64,000 nucleotides of DNA from Sorghum bicolor (taxonomy: Eukaryota > Streptophyta > Magnoliopsida > Poales > Poaceae), in the NCBI RefSeq assembly GCF_000003195.3, contig NC_012874.2:59003448-59067447 (forward strand), written 5' to 3'. Below the pieces are notes generated by a model. The model did not search any database. It was not told where the DNA came from and was given only the letters and a program-made list of their open reading frames with translations. Made by a program: the position numbers and the translations under genes. Positions 33,903-45,852 of this stretch are shown piece by piece. Each line of letters starts with the position of its first letter. Position 1 is the stretch's first letter.

Positions 33903-36816
33903 TGTCACACCCAAATTTAAGGATAAATTTGAGTACAATAATCTCATGTGCGCCCCAGGAATAGTCGCGCACACAAGTCGACAAATTACAAATGTATCAT
34001 AACAAGTGTCTTACAAAACGTTATTACAACACAAATATATCAAAGTCTGCGACAAACGGAAAATAAACTCATAACTAGCTATGATAAGATAACTCCAACA
34101 CAGGGACGACCGACTGGGGGATTGCCAACCTAGAAGTCCTCCGGAAATTCCTCGTAAAAGCTGTCATCTGTTACCCATCCGGGATTTTTGTCCAAAAGAA
34201 AAAAAAACAAGCGTGAGTACATCTCGTACTCCGCAAGCATAACATAGGAATTTATGCGGCTCAAAGAGGTCAGACACTGGCTACTGCAGTTAGCATTTTA
34301 ATTGGTCAATGTTTTAATCCTATTTAATCATCAATTATGCTTAAGCTCCCTATTAGCCCAAATGAGTACATGATAATAACACCGTTAACCTTCACGGCTA
34401 ACACCATCACCATCACGGTTAAACCACATTAATCATCACGATCAATGCGTCAGATTTTCATTAGTTATTCCCCATAACCATCCACACCCAACTATTCCGT
34501 AAGGGTCCAAGGCCGCTCATGTCCGAGAGCACGGCTAGTATACCAGTTTGATCAAACTCTGCGCAGAGGTGTGCACTTTTCCCGTAAGTCGTGTTACCCA
34601 TATGCCCGGGGTTTGCAAGACCCACTAACACTACCAAGGTGAGCGGGCAGGGAACACTATGAAGCCTTCCATAGGCCACGTCTAACCAGTTAGGGCCGCG
34701 AGGTTTCCTCGGCAGGCAGATATAGAGAACCCCCCTTTCCTATGGCACATTTCCATCACGGCTATACACATAGGAACAGAAGCAGTTCTATACCCAAAGT
34801 GGCAAGCCCCTCTTGCGCCCTTTCGGGTAACCTCTAACCAGCTAGATGAGATCCTATTACTGAGCTAAAGTTAGAGCCATATAACCATCACGGTTGCACT
34901 GTAAGTCCCGGATTGTCGCTTACAGAGAAGTCCTTACGGAGGGTCTAGGTCAACTCGACCGAAGTCAATTGCACCATAGCCTTTTTCCCCAACATTGATC
35001 ATCATATTCATTAAAGTCAGAGTGATAATAAATTCTCAATTAATTAAAGCACTAGCAAAGCTACCCACATGCATTCTACCCATAGGTGTCATAAATATAT
35101 AGTCAGGTAGCTAGGATGTCCTTAGGGTTACCAAATTAGACACATGCAGATGCGTAATTAATTAAGTGAATAGGTGTACAAGGGAAACCCATGTTATACT
35201 TGCCTTCAGTGAAGGGGAACTGCTGCTGGTCCTGCTGCTCCTCGTAGTAAAATGGATCACCCGCGGACACGTCACCGTCTGCGCTCGATCGGTACCACAC
35301 AACAACACGCATCCAGGTTCATTCATACAAGCAAACAATCATTTAATTAGAACAGTACACCAACAGATCAAAAATGAAATAAAATATTTAAAAAGAGAAC
35401 CTACGATTCGCTACGACCACATAGATACGAAGATCACGAAAATCGGAGCTAAAACGACCAAGTTACGACTTTTTTCGACGATTTCCTATAGGCAATTAAT
35501 TAATTAAACCTAACCCTGAAAATAAAAAGTGGCAAAATACAGAAACAGTGGTACTATCATGTAGAGAATTTAATTACGAATCTAACGCAATTTGAACGGG
35601 TCAAATCGGAGCTATAACGAATATTTTATGACCAAAACAAGTTCAGTGGCAATTCTGTAATTTCCTGAAAGCGTATTTTGACCTAAAGCGTATGTCACTC
35701 GAAGGCGCTAAGGACTGCGGCTCGAAACTTAAATTCCAGGGGGGGTCTTTAGCAAAACCGACCCGCGAAGGGGTACGGTGCGCTCAGGGCCGTCGATCTC
35801 CTGATGATCGGCCAAGATTAGAAGGGGGAGGGGAGAGAGAAGGGGGCGGCGCGCCTGGCCGGAGGGGAAGGAGATGGCGGCGGCGCTGCCATGTCCGGCC
35901 TGCGAAGCTCGCCGGAGAAACTCGTTTAGGCGCTACGGGGCGTGGTTTTGCGAACCGAAACTACCGGGAGAGAGAGGAGGGCAAGGGGAACTCAATCCCG
36001 GCCTTGGCGTGGCCGGGGAGAGCCCGCGCGGCCCGCTCCATGGCCGGCGGCCATGGAGCTCGCCGGAGCTCGCGGAAACCGGCCCTAGAGAGCACCGCAA
36101 CGCTTGGAAGAAAGCCGAAAAGGTAGAGGAGGACGAGGCGCGCTCACCGACGCGAAGAAGGAGGACGAAAACGGCTCGGACGACGGCTTCTCGCAGAGGT
36201 CGCGGCGGCGGCTTCTCTCTGCGTTTTCGCGGATGGGAGCAGAAACGAGGAGCGGAGGAATGGGGAGGGGAAGGAGGCTCGGGCGCACTGGGGGGGGTTC
36301 TCCAACTGAAGCCGAGGCGCGGGGGAGGGAAATCGTGGGCGCGGGCTTCGGCCTTGCGGTTTCCAAACCGAGAGAGAGAGAGAGAAGAGCGGGGGCGACG
36401 GTTGGGGAAGAGAGAGCTGACAGGCGGGCCCGGCCTGTCAGCGGGTGAGAGAGAGAGGGGGAAGGGAGGGGGAGGCGGCTGGGCCGGCCCAAGAAGGGGC
36501 GCAGGCGAGGGGGAGATGCTGGGCCTCCAGGCCGAAAAGGGGAAGGGAAAGGAAAAATTCCTTTTTTTTTCAAACAATTTTTTTCAATGCATTTTCCAAA
36601 TGGATTTTTAATCAGTTTGACATTTGTTTTCAAAACACTCATCACATAAAAGAATGCTCCAGCATGAATGCAACATAAAGTTTTCTCTAAGCTTATATTA
36701 AATTTTAATTTCTCCAAATTTATTTATTTTCCTATAGTGAAAAAAAATGCTCACAAAATAAATTCATTTAAATTCATTTCATCTATTTAAAAGAAACAAA
36801 ATTTTTGGGTGTTACA
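33903..36816 (-). repeat. 5' LTR of the gypsy chromovirus
   Basis: 2914 bp, nearly identical to 24612-27548. The main difference is a 30-nt loss near 35686 (joining CCTAA to AGCGTATG). Small length changes in purine runs account for the rest. Since LTRs are identical at insertion, these differences post-date it. Confidence 0.93.
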
Positions 36817-37068
36817 TATATTTATTTGATATCACGAGAAAAAAAATTAAAACTAGCAAAGATATTTTGAAAGTTGTGCTTGGACCGGCACGATCCAAAG
36901 GCGTGTTGGCAAGTCATAGGTCGTACTTGGGCCGAAGAAAAGATTCATCATGCCTTAATGGCACGATCCGACATGCCTCCCATACCTTAAGAACATGACC
37001 CAAAACAGCACGAAGCACGAGAGAATCGAGCCGTGCCGGCATGGCACGGCCCAAGTCCCAACTCTAGT
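36817..37068. mobile_element. right part of the split hAT-like repeat
   Basis: Continuation of 24372-24611 beyond the TATAT duplication. It is rich in CGGCACG and GGCACGATCC motifs and ends with GCCGTGCCGGCATGGCACGG then CCCAAGTCCCAACTC. Confidence 0.5.
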
Positions 37069-37618
37069 TAGGGAGGAGGCCCCTGTGAAGTTGTTTGTAA
37101 AAAAAAAGACTGCAAAAAATCTTGTGGGACCAAAATTTGAGTTTTTAGAAGTGATTTATTGGAAATTCTTGAAGATGGTCTTCTTTTTTCTTCCAATATC
37201 CTTTTAGGAATTAGAAAATACCATGTTTTTAGTGTACGATTAGAAACTAATTGCTATAGTAACACATATGCTAATGACGGATTAATAGACATAATAAATT
37301 TGCTATAGTTTACTCACAGATTCTGTAATTTATTTTTTTTATTAGTGTCCGAACACGACATCACATGTAACATCCGATATAACACCCAAAATCTTTAAAA
37401 CTAAATAAACCCAAAGCTATAAAAAAATACTTAAGGCTGTCGTACCATTCATTTGTCGCACGCTGGGCGGCGACATGCATGTCCAGACAGAATGTCATCG
37501 CAAACTGTGCACCATCCGCATGTGTGAAATGGTCAGGAGAAGTATGGTGGCACTAGCACACACCTTGTCACCCAATTACTGCATTTGTTGAAATTGTGTT
37601 AATGGGATCCTTAATTTA
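37069..37618. other. intergenic; possible LTR-end fragment at 37370-37400
   Basis: GTAACATCCGATATAACACC followed by CAAAATC resembles the TGTAACACCC terminus of the Tekay-type LTRs but does not extend. Nothing else recognised. Confidence 0.3.
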
Positions 37619-38046
37619 TGTTGGGACATGCCATACTTATATGGATCAAGTCCCCTATAAGAGAATCAACTGGCGCTATTAGAGTGGCATATAAAACTCA
37701 TCTTCACCGAGGGGTCGCTTGAAAATTTTTTACTTGCCTATATAATGCCAAGAATATAAGGGCAAGGGAGCTCTCTCTTCTCCTCACTCTTCCCTCTCGC
37801 ATGTTGGAGCCTTCATCGATGGACCTTCTCTGGTCACGCCTTCGGCAGCTAGCCACACCTTCGTTGCCAACCTTCTTCGGTTGGGCTTTCGTCGGAGCCT
37901 TCTTCGGCCAGGCTTTCATCAAAATCTTCTCTAGCCGGCCTCCTTTGGGAGCTTTCTCCTGCCATCCCTATCCAGAAGCCTTCTCCCACTGACCTTGGTC
38001 AAGGAGCCTCCACCTCTCAACCCTGTTCAGGACCCTTGTCGCAATA
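37619..38046. mobile_element. solo LTR of the small uncharacterised family, copy B, TSD ATTTA
   Basis: It runs from TGTTGGGACATG to CTTGTCGCAATA and is flanked by ATTTA on both sides (37614-37618, 38047-38051). Shared with copy A at 19909: CATATAAAACTC against CTTATAAAATC, CACCGAGGGG against CACCAAGGGG, CTCGCATGTTGGAGCC against CTAGCGTGTTGGAACC, and the CTTCTTCGG-type repeated units in the 3' half. The terminal CA has changed to TA. The ends are fixed by the duplication and by alignment to copy A. Confidence 0.6.
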
Positions 38047-38205
38047 ATTTATATTCTTTCTGGTTCGGTTAGGAGGTACAAACATATGTTAGTGAGTCAC
38101 ATTCTCTGTGTTATACATCTTCCCTAGCTAAAGCTAGTCTAGCTAGTAAGGATGAGGATGGTGCTCCAAATGGGTACCCAACATGCATAGCACCCATATA
38201 TATAT

Positions 38206-38433
38206 GGGGCTTTATTTAGATCCACCAACTAAATTTGGCTAAATTTAGCTGTTAAAGATCCAAACGGTCCAGTTAAAAGACAACTAAAGTTTAAATGAAT
38301 TTAGCTGTATTAATATCATTTGGATGATCCAAACACCCTAGCTAAAATTTAGCTAGGAGAAGTTTAGTTGGCTAAAATTTAGCTTTGAAATTTTAGCTAG
38401 CTAAAGTTCAGTTGGGTGGATCTAAACAGTCCC
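38206..38433. mobile_element. Tourist-like MITE, about 228 bp
   Basis: Ends GGGGCTTTATTTAGATCCAC and (complement) GGGACTGTTTAGATCCACCC; repeated TAGCTAAAATTTAGCT-type palindromic motifs inside; no ORF. Confidence 0.7.
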
Positions 38434-38436
38434 ATT

Positions 38437-38990
38437 GTCACGTAGGACCTGCTCAATTTGAAAGAGGGATTGCATGGTCCACGAAATTTCAGGAGATATT
38501 CTGTCCAAGTTTGTTCAGGATCCTCATTGTTTGGATCCCAAGCAACCTGTAACCAGATCAGCAGATTGAGCAAGTACATTAGTCGTCATAGAAAAAGAAA
38601 CGCTAGAAACTAGCGTGCATTACCTGAAATGGGTACCTATAGATGGCCTAGAAGGCTAGAACCATGCATATATGTTGTTGGTGAAGTGCAAGCTTGGCCA
38701 CTAGCTAGTTGATAAGGACAATGGTGGATGCAATTGCGATGTGGACGGGCCAATCGATCGGTCCATTGTGGGCATATAGCCATATAGGACGCTTTTCGTG
38801 TGTTTTGGTTTGGTAATGATAGTATGGTTGTTGGTTAAGCATGACTTTCAGAAAGGATGCCTCTAGCTCGTTTATGGCAGATATTGTCGAGGATGGAGTG
38901 CCCTCCTGCTGCCTGCGCAACGATGACCATATCAATAATAACTTTGGATCTCCATATGTTTGACGCTTAAGAATCCCTGCAACCACTGTT
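38437..38990 (-). other. possible exon fragments of an unidentified gene
   Basis: Minus strand 38557-38437 reads with normal codon texture (VAWDPNNEDPEQTWTEYLLK then FRGPCNPSFKLSRS), preceded by a TTACAG acceptor-like sequence. A second open stretch at 38986-38705 contains LKRQTYGDPKLLLIWSSLRR and ISAINELEASFLK. Neither matches a family I recognise and they are not joined by an obvious intron. They could be remnants of one cellular gene or chance frames. Confidence 0.25.
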
Positions 38991-39300
38991 AGATGTATGG
39001 TTTACAAAAGCAGAACTGTGCATCATGTGCATGCAATGGTGATGTAGTAGTGAAGATGTAAGCGATCGAGTGGGTAGGTCGCGGGAGTCTATCTATCGAC
39101 CATCGGGTGCGGTCATCACTCTCGCTACCGAGAACTATGGAGGATCGGATCGATATGGCATATATCTACAAGCTTTCCAGTTCCATCTATCTGAAATGAC
39201 ATCGGATTACATGGGCAGAACAGGAGCTTGAAATGTACTATTTGTCTGAATAGCAGCTATCTAGGTTGACATTTCGTCAGCGCTGGTTGTCACGCCCCCA

Positions 39301-39302
<2 letters not shown>

Positions 39303-39365
<63 letters not shown>
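39303..39365. repeat. (TA)n microsatellite, about 31 units
   Basis: An uninterrupted TA dinucleotide run of about 63 bp. A reported open frame across it is an artefact of the repeat. Confidence 1.
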
Positions 39366-39367
<2 letters not shown>

Positions 39368-39454
39368 CACATCAAATTGCAACATATAACGATACGTATA
39401 CATAGGGAATAAATATTCTCGTTGATGGTTGTGAATTCTTCAGCATTAACTAAG

Positions 39455-40031
39455 GCCCCGTCTAATTTGGCACAATGCAGTTTCACTATCAGCAACACTG
39501 TTTTTGTTTTGTTGATATGTTTCAACTTCATGAGCATCTTTTCCAGTGAAGCTTAAATTTTTGTTTCGGATCTATTCGGCAAAACAGATTCACATAGTAG
39601 ACAGAGCATGTTGAAAATACCTTTGTCTTTTCTTCTTTAATTTCTTCTTTCCTTCTCTCTCGACGCCTCTGTTCTATCTTCACATGGTGCTGCCCCATAG
39701 TTGCACCTGAGGCAAATCCAGTCTTTACACACGGTGGAGCTCATAAGTGAGAGGTAAAGCTGTAAAAAGGTTCATGGGCGGCTGCCCTCATTCACAGCTG
39801 CAGGAGCTGTGAGCTAGAGAGCAAGTCACTGTAGAAAAAGCAAAAGAACTATGTGTAGCACTGAAAAAAGAGCAGCAGCATAAAACTATTTTAGCTTCAT
39901 CTCACCTTATTTTCGTGTGAGAGCGTGGTTAAAGAGCTTTAAGGGTGAACTTGTTTTTAAAATGCCTATTCGACAAAAAATTGAAATAACTCATAAAAGC
40001 CGGTGGTAAAACTATGCCAAATAAGATCTAA
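39455..40031. mobile_element. possible non-autonomous DNA element
   Basis: The left GGCCCCGTCTAATTTGGCAC and the right (complement) TTAGATCTTATTTGGCATAG share an ATTTGGCA core, and the interior has an AGCTGCAGGAGCTGTGAG block. This resembles a common grass repeat whose ends read GGCCCTGTTTGGCA. Boundaries approximate. Confidence 0.3.
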
Positions 40032-41361
40032 TACTAGCGGATATGTGGATTTGTTCCCACGGTGATTACAACTTCAAAGCAAATTACTCCAGACGGCTGT
40101 TTTTTTTTGTCTAACCACTGCTCTGAAATTTTTCATTCATGATGAATCGAATGCGTCACCTATTACTATTTACGGTAGGTGCAACCAACTAAGAGGGGGG
40201 CCCATGTGTCGACAAGACTGTTTGACTTAACATTTCGGAAATTAAATCTTCTTGTGGTGGAACTTGGGCAAGGAAATAAAGTTCCCCGACAATATTCAGA
40301 AGAACTCTACATCCACTCCAAGCTATACGTCTCAACCATGGTCCATGGTGCGATGTTCAATTCCTTTCCTGGATCGTCATGTACTTGTCATGCATATCTT
40401 CAGTTTTCTTCATGCATGACTTTGTTTCTTGAACATCAAGATAATCAAGACTAGACTCTTGCCTTCTCAGAGAATTCTGCTTTGTGTGGATCTGTTTGGG
40501 TTTTTACAAAGGTTATAGCTCCTATCTTTATGTAGATAATATGCCCTCCACCCATCTTATAGATGGGTTTGTCAACATGATATTCATCCTTTTCTCTATT
40601 TTTTTTGAAACGTGCCTTTTTATCTATCTATGGGTTTTGATATAACAACATATCATTTGTCATATTGCATTACCCACATGTCTTACGACGGACAAGCTAG
40701 AACGGTGTGGTCATATATATTCAACCACCCAAGCTATTTTCTTCATGAAAAACCGGCATGATAATCTTAGGCTTTGTTTAGATAGTGCACATCAATCCAC
40801 CCTAATCTATTTCATCAAAAAAAATCCACCCTAATCTATTTGAGTGGGGCGAGTTATTATAGTGAAAAATTAATTAATTACCCATCTCAATACTACCTTT
40901 CCACCCATTCTTTATCTGTGCGCTTCTTGTTGTAGGGCATTGTCCATCACTTTACATAAAACTCTTTTCCCTTAATTAATAGGCAAAGCTCCTGCCAGTT
41001 GCTAAAAAAACCATATAAAATAGGATGTATTGGTGTGTGCGGCGAAACAAGCAGTCCCATTTCACATATGTACGTGCTTACGACCTGGATTTTTGTATGT
41101 AATCATACATCTCATTCCCTGTGTTCAGCAGATTTAGAGCTCGGATCCGACGATGCAGTTCGACAACCCACTGCCAAATAAAACTCCCGTTGGCCGGTTC
41201 TGTTGCAGCTCGATCGATCACATCCATGCTTGCACGCATGGCTATGAAAGGGATATATAGAGCTGATTAAACAATTAAGTTGTGCTTCATCAGCAGGCAC
41301 AAAAAAAAATTAAAACGGATTAACATCGTACGGGCGAGACACATATTTTTTATAGATATGC
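40032..41361. other. intergenic, nothing recognised
   Basis: Short frames (40179-40454, 40999-41181) have no recognisable motif. At 40772-40870 there is a TTTGTTTAGATAG half-MITE-like stretch with a repeated AATCCACCCTAATCTATTT. Confidence 0.3.
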
Positions 41362-41649
41362 GAATTGACATGGTCGTACTTGGGTACTCTAAAAGCGACA
41401 AAATAAACAAGGTACGGAGTACTCGTATGTCCGATTCTCTGATGCTTTTCTTGGTTTGTCGGTACAGTATATTCTTGCGTTCAACTATATATATCATCGT
41501 CTGCCTTCTGATTTGGAAGCTAGCTATAGCTTGCTAAAACATGTAAATGATTAATGTGCATGAATGAATGAGTAGTTTGACCATTATACATGAAAATGTC
41601 ATGCCGGCTGAGTGCAATGTATTCTCTGTATCTATCTATACGTAATATT
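41362..41649. repeat. direct duplication, copy 1 (partner 45852-46129)
   Basis: About 288 bp, starting GAATTGACATGGTCGTACTT and ending ATACGTAATATT. It aligns throughout with 45852-46129 with scattered substitutions and small indels. No coding potential seen. The intervening 4.2 kb includes the solo LTR at 43050. Confidence 0.85.
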
Positions 41650-42045
41650 TCTATAGCTTAATTTCATCCCATTTTCTTTTATCCAGTGCTCCCCCGATAT
41701 ACTATAGATAATGGAGAGTTTCGTCTGTCCTGCTTTTTTACTTGGTTTGTACTTATGACTCATCCTAGCTAATAGGAGAAAAAATATTAAATGCATACTT
41801 GAAAAATGATGATAAAAAGTCTTGCACATCTGTTTATGTTTTTCCTTTCGATCATATTTGAGACCTCTAATGTATTTTAGGATAACCATGACATCTATAA
41901 TATAAGTTAAAATTGGAAATAATATGACAGTGTCCAATGAACTTGTATCAAATTTAAATACAAAAATACAACATTTATAAATATATTTCTTTAACTGCAA
42001 AGCACAAAATATTTAGATGTAAATATATTATAATTAAAAGATATA

Positions 42046-42539
42046 CTACACAAGTGTTTCTATAGTTAAATATTCAGTTTTGTCATCTTCTTTGAGGATC
42101 ATAAAATCTGTAGTTGGAATCTCCGATTAAAGACAGCAAAGAGTTAGTTGCCTATGATTCCTGGACAAGGAGGCCCAAAGAATAACAGAATTTGTTTCAG
42201 ATTAGAGAAGTGTATATATAGGTGTCAAGTCTATCGACGATAGACCGTGATGATGAAGCAGCTCTATGCACTAATCTGTGATGGAATGAATAAGGTAAAA
42301 GAGTTTGAAAGAAAGAATACAGACAAAGAATAGAATGAGATCGAGGAGAATGTTGGTTTGATCTCCAACTACGGAGTTTGAAAGAAAGAATACAGACAAA
42401 TAATAATGTATATATTATTATTAAAAAATTATTACTACACAAGTGTTTCTATAATTAAATATTTAGTTTTGTCATTTTCTTTGAGGATCATAAAAATCCG
42501 TAGTTGGAATCTCTGATTAAAGTCAGCAGGGAGTTAGTT
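42046..42539. repeat. local direct repeats
   Basis: 42046-42149 (CTACACAAGTGTTTCTATAG ... GAGTTAGTT) is repeated at 42435-42539. A shorter GAGTTTGAAAGAAAGAATAC unit occurs near 42302 and 42375 between them. This looks like a local tandem duplication with later divergence. Confidence 0.8.
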
Positions 42540-43049
42540 AATGACGTGTCAAGAATTGGTATGTCGACTGATGATTATGACACCTCTCAAATCTCCTCAA
42601 GGATTAGAAAATATATTGACCAAGATATCAGTTCACTGGTTGATTAGTTGGACCATCGACTAAACTATAATTTATTAAAAATATGTTTTGTTTTTAATCA
42701 AATCACAAAGCTACATATAATTGAGAGTCAAAATATTTGTTTCTCATAGAAAGGGCGATGGTTCAAAGAATAATTATGTTTTTATTTGTTTCTGCATTTA
42801 TTTATTAAAAAAACGAAAAACACCACAGCTGAGGAAAAGAAATTGGGAAAAAAGACAGAACGGATCCAAAAACTTGCCGATAAAAAAAGTTAGGAACAAA
42901 AAACACCGTAGTTGAAGAACAAATTTTGAAAAAATAAAATAGGACAAATCGGATGCACTTTACTGCGTCCGAGGAACATGTGCGCCAGAGAAAATAACTT
43001 GCGAACAAAAACATTAGAAATGTGAGGACAAAACGTTAAGCTTGTTACT
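42540..43049. other. intergenic, A-rich, nothing recognised
   Basis: AT-rich sequence with a repeated A-rich AAACACC(A/G)(C/T)AG(C/T)TGA motif; no gene supported. Confidence 0.3.
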
Positions 43050-45624
43050 TGTAACACCCGATTTTAAGGACAAAATCAGATATGCACCAGATGTGAGTTT
43101 TAGAAGACAAACCCCACATATAGCTACAAATAAGGGGTAATATCAAAGGACAACGCATAAATTATATAGGGTACATAATAAATCAGAAACAAGCTTAGGC
43201 AGCAAACCACGGAAGATGACTCCAAACTTCGGGTATTAACTTCATTCTACAGGATCCAACTCACTCATTGATCACAAGCCCAATACTTCTCCTGAGGTGT
43301 GGGGAAGATAGCAAGAGTGAGTCCAAGACGAACTCCGCAAGTATAACAACTAGATTGTATAGATCCCACAATCTCATGATCAATGTGACATAAATAATAT
43401 AGAGCATTAAACAATAAACATGAGCATATTTACACAACAAGAATCATCACCCTTAATGTAAGAATCCCCAAGGCCGCTCGTGACCGTGAGCACGGCTAGT
43501 ATACCAGTTTATTAAACACTCTGCAGAGGTCGTACATCTTTACCCATGAGTCATGATTTACCCATTCGCCCGAGGGAGGCCGGCAGGGATCACTATGAAG
43601 TCTTTCAAAGATTCGTCTAACAAGTTAGGGCCGCTTGGGGTAGTCAGTCCATGTGATTCTACCCCGCAGGGAATCCACGGTCTGGTATCCCCCATTTGCG
43701 CCACGCGGGTAACCTCTAATAAGCTAGAAAAGTTTCTCATACTTGACTAAAGCCAGAGTCGTCATAGCCCTCATGGTTGCACTTTTATCCCGGTTATCAC
43801 TTACGAATAAATCCTCAAGTTGCTAAAAAGTCATTATTATCATTTGTTGTTTTATATTAATCTAGTCACAAGATCATGGTCATAGAATTAAAAACCCAAA
43901 TGTTATACTTGCCTTGATCCAATTGCTCCTGCTGGTCCTGCTGATCTTACTTGCTTTCAAGGCTCTGATCTTGATCACCGAAGTAAAGCTCACCGTCTAC
44001 TCTCGATCATCGATCATCAACACACAAACAATCGGAGACAGACATACACGAAGCAAACAAGATTACAATTAGAACAGTACACCAGTAGTAAATAAATGTA
44101 AATAAAAGTTTTCCGAAATCATCTACACGCTGCTACGATCACGCNNNNNNNNNNNNNNNNNNNNNNNNNNNNNNNNNNNNNNNNNNNNNNNNNNNNNNNN
44201 NNNNNNNNNNNNNNNNNNNNNNNNNNNNNNNNNNNNNNNNNNNNNNNNNNNNNNNNNNNNNNNNNNNNNNNNNNNNNNNNNNNNNNNNNNNNNNNNNNNN
44301 NNNNNNNNNNNNNNNNNNNNNNNNNNNNNNNNNNNNNNNNNNNNNNNNNNNNNNNNNNNNNNNNNNNNNNNNNNNNNNNNNNNNNNNNNNNNNNNNNNNN
44401 NNNNNNNNNNNNNNNNNNNNNNNNNNNNNNNNNNNNNNNNNNNNNNNNNNNNNNNNNNNNNNNNNNNNNNNNNNNNNNNNNNNNNNNNNNNNNNNNNNNN
44501 NNNNNNNNNNNNNNNNNNNNNNNNNNNNNNNNNNNNNNNNNNNNNNNNNNNNNNNNNNNNNNNNNNNNNNNNNNNNNNNNNNNNNNNTTTTTTTAAAAAA
44601 AAAATTCCAAAAGGGTTAGGGGAGGCTATGACGCCCCCGGTTTAAAAATAAAGGGGCTTGTTTTAATCCGAGAAGAAAAAGGGGGGGGGTTTTCCGCCGG
44701 ACCGACCGGAACAGGGTTCCGCGGGGGAGCCTTTTCGGGAGGCTTCCCCAGATTTGAACGGGAGGACTTTCCAATACCCCGTTGGCCAAACCGGGGCCAT
44801 GGGGAGGTAGAAAAGCTTTTTCGGAACTCCCAAGAGACAAAAAGGCGGGCCCCGAGGGTTTGGAAAATGCCGGGCTTCGGATTTAGGGGGAAAATTCCCC
44901 TTGCCCCAATTTGGGTGCGAGTGGGGGGAGCCTTTAAGGGAAGAAAAAGAGGATGGGAGGCCCAGGGGGTTTCGCACCTTAACCAGAAAGTTGGCCCGGG
45001 AGTTCCGGGGGGGGGGGGGGGGGCACTCGGCCAAACAAATTCTCCACCACGGCGGTGATCTTGGCGGCGCGCGGAGCTTCCCAAGCGAGACAGAGAAAGG
45101 GAGGGGAAGGAGAGATGGGCGAGGAGAGCGGCTCGGGTGCGGGCGCGGTTCCAATGCCGAGGCGGGGGCAAGAAGTGGTGGGGAATCGTGTGGAGCGGGG
45201 GTGGGGGTTTGCGGTTCTACTGAGAACAGAGAGAGGGAGGGAGCGGTTGGAGGGGAAGGAGCTGACAGATGGGCCCCATCTGTCGGTGAGAGAGAGAGGG
45301 AGAGGGTGGGGGAGGCCGACTGGGCTTGGCCCAAAGAGTGAAGAAAGGGGGGTGCGGGGTTTGGGCCGAGCAGGCCAAAAGTGAGAGAGGAGGGGGGGAG
45401 AAAGAAGGATTTACCCTCTTCAATTTCAAACCAATTTTCAAATACATATTCAAATTGAATTTGAATTCAAATTTTCTTTTGCTTAAAACCACACAACACC
45501 AAAAATAAAATGTTGCTGCATGAATGCATCAAAATACGTTTCTAACCTTGCATTAATGCTCACAAAATTGACTAAAAAAATCAAATTCAACTATTTAAAA
45601 ACAAGCAAATTTTAGGGTGTTACA
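43050..45624 (-). mobile_element. solo LTR related to the Tekay-type LTRs, with gap and poor sequence
   Basis: Ends TGTAACACCC and AGGGTGTTACA. Segments such as GAGCACGGCTAGTATACCAG (about 43487) and CTGCTGGTCCTGCTG (about 43929) match the other LTR copies, but overall divergence is high, so this is a related subfamily or an older copy. Flanks are TTACT and TTATC, an imperfect duplication. It contains the gap 44145-44587. Confidence 0.75.
44145..44587. other. assembly gap (443 N)
   Basis: A run of N inside the GC-rich part of the solo LTR. The 450 bases after it are full of lengthened homopolymers (for example G runs at 44684 and 45008), so frames at 44590-45060 are not reliable. Confidence 1.
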
Positions 45625-45786
45625 TTATCTTTTCTATTTGGATTAGGATTAGGACTCAAATCAAAGATGATCCGGCCTATTTATAGATTTCTAATTATCC
45701 AGGTTATCTTAAAATGCTCTGCATATCTGTCACTGAAAACAGGAGAGCTGTAGATAGACTCGAATAGAGATAGTTTTCATATTCGT

Positions 45787-45812
45787 GGAGATAATATTTG
45801 GGACAGAGGGAG

Positions 45813-45851
<39 letters not shown>
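45787..45851. repeat. half-Stowaway end followed by (TA)n(TG)n
   Basis: AATATTTGGGACAGAGGGAG then TA is the typical right end of a Stowaway MITE without its left half. It runs into (TA) at 45813-45834 and (TG) at 45835-45851, directly before the duplicated segment at 45852. Confidence 0.55.

Positions 45852-45852
<1 letters not shown>

Larger units (their letters stand above)
24612..36816 (-). mobile_element. full-length Ty3/gypsy chromovirus (Tekay/Del type), 12,205 bp, TSD TATAT
   Basis: It is bounded by 5-bp duplications TATAT (24607-24611 and 36817-36821). In element orientation (minus): 5' LTR 36816-33903, tRNA-Met-type primer site, extra ORF 33708-32779, gag, protease, RT, RNase H, integrase with chromodomain-like tail, polypurine tract, 3' LTR 27548-24612. 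Integrase after RNase H makes it Ty3/gypsy. The roughly 2.9-kb LTRs and the C-terminal chromodomain-like segment point to the Tekay/Del lineage. The two LTRs are nearly identical by eye apart from a 30-nt deletion in the 5' LTR, so the insertion is recent. Gag has one frameshift and one stop and pol one stop, so the copy cannot move by itself unless helped in trans. Confidence 0.95.

Noticed and set aside
39277..39537. Frame with an (IY)n tract
   Set aside because: Translation of the (TA)n microsatellite.
43050..45624. Perfect target duplication for the solo LTR
   Set aside because: Flanks are TTACT and TTATC, not identical, so insertion with a clean duplication is not claimed.
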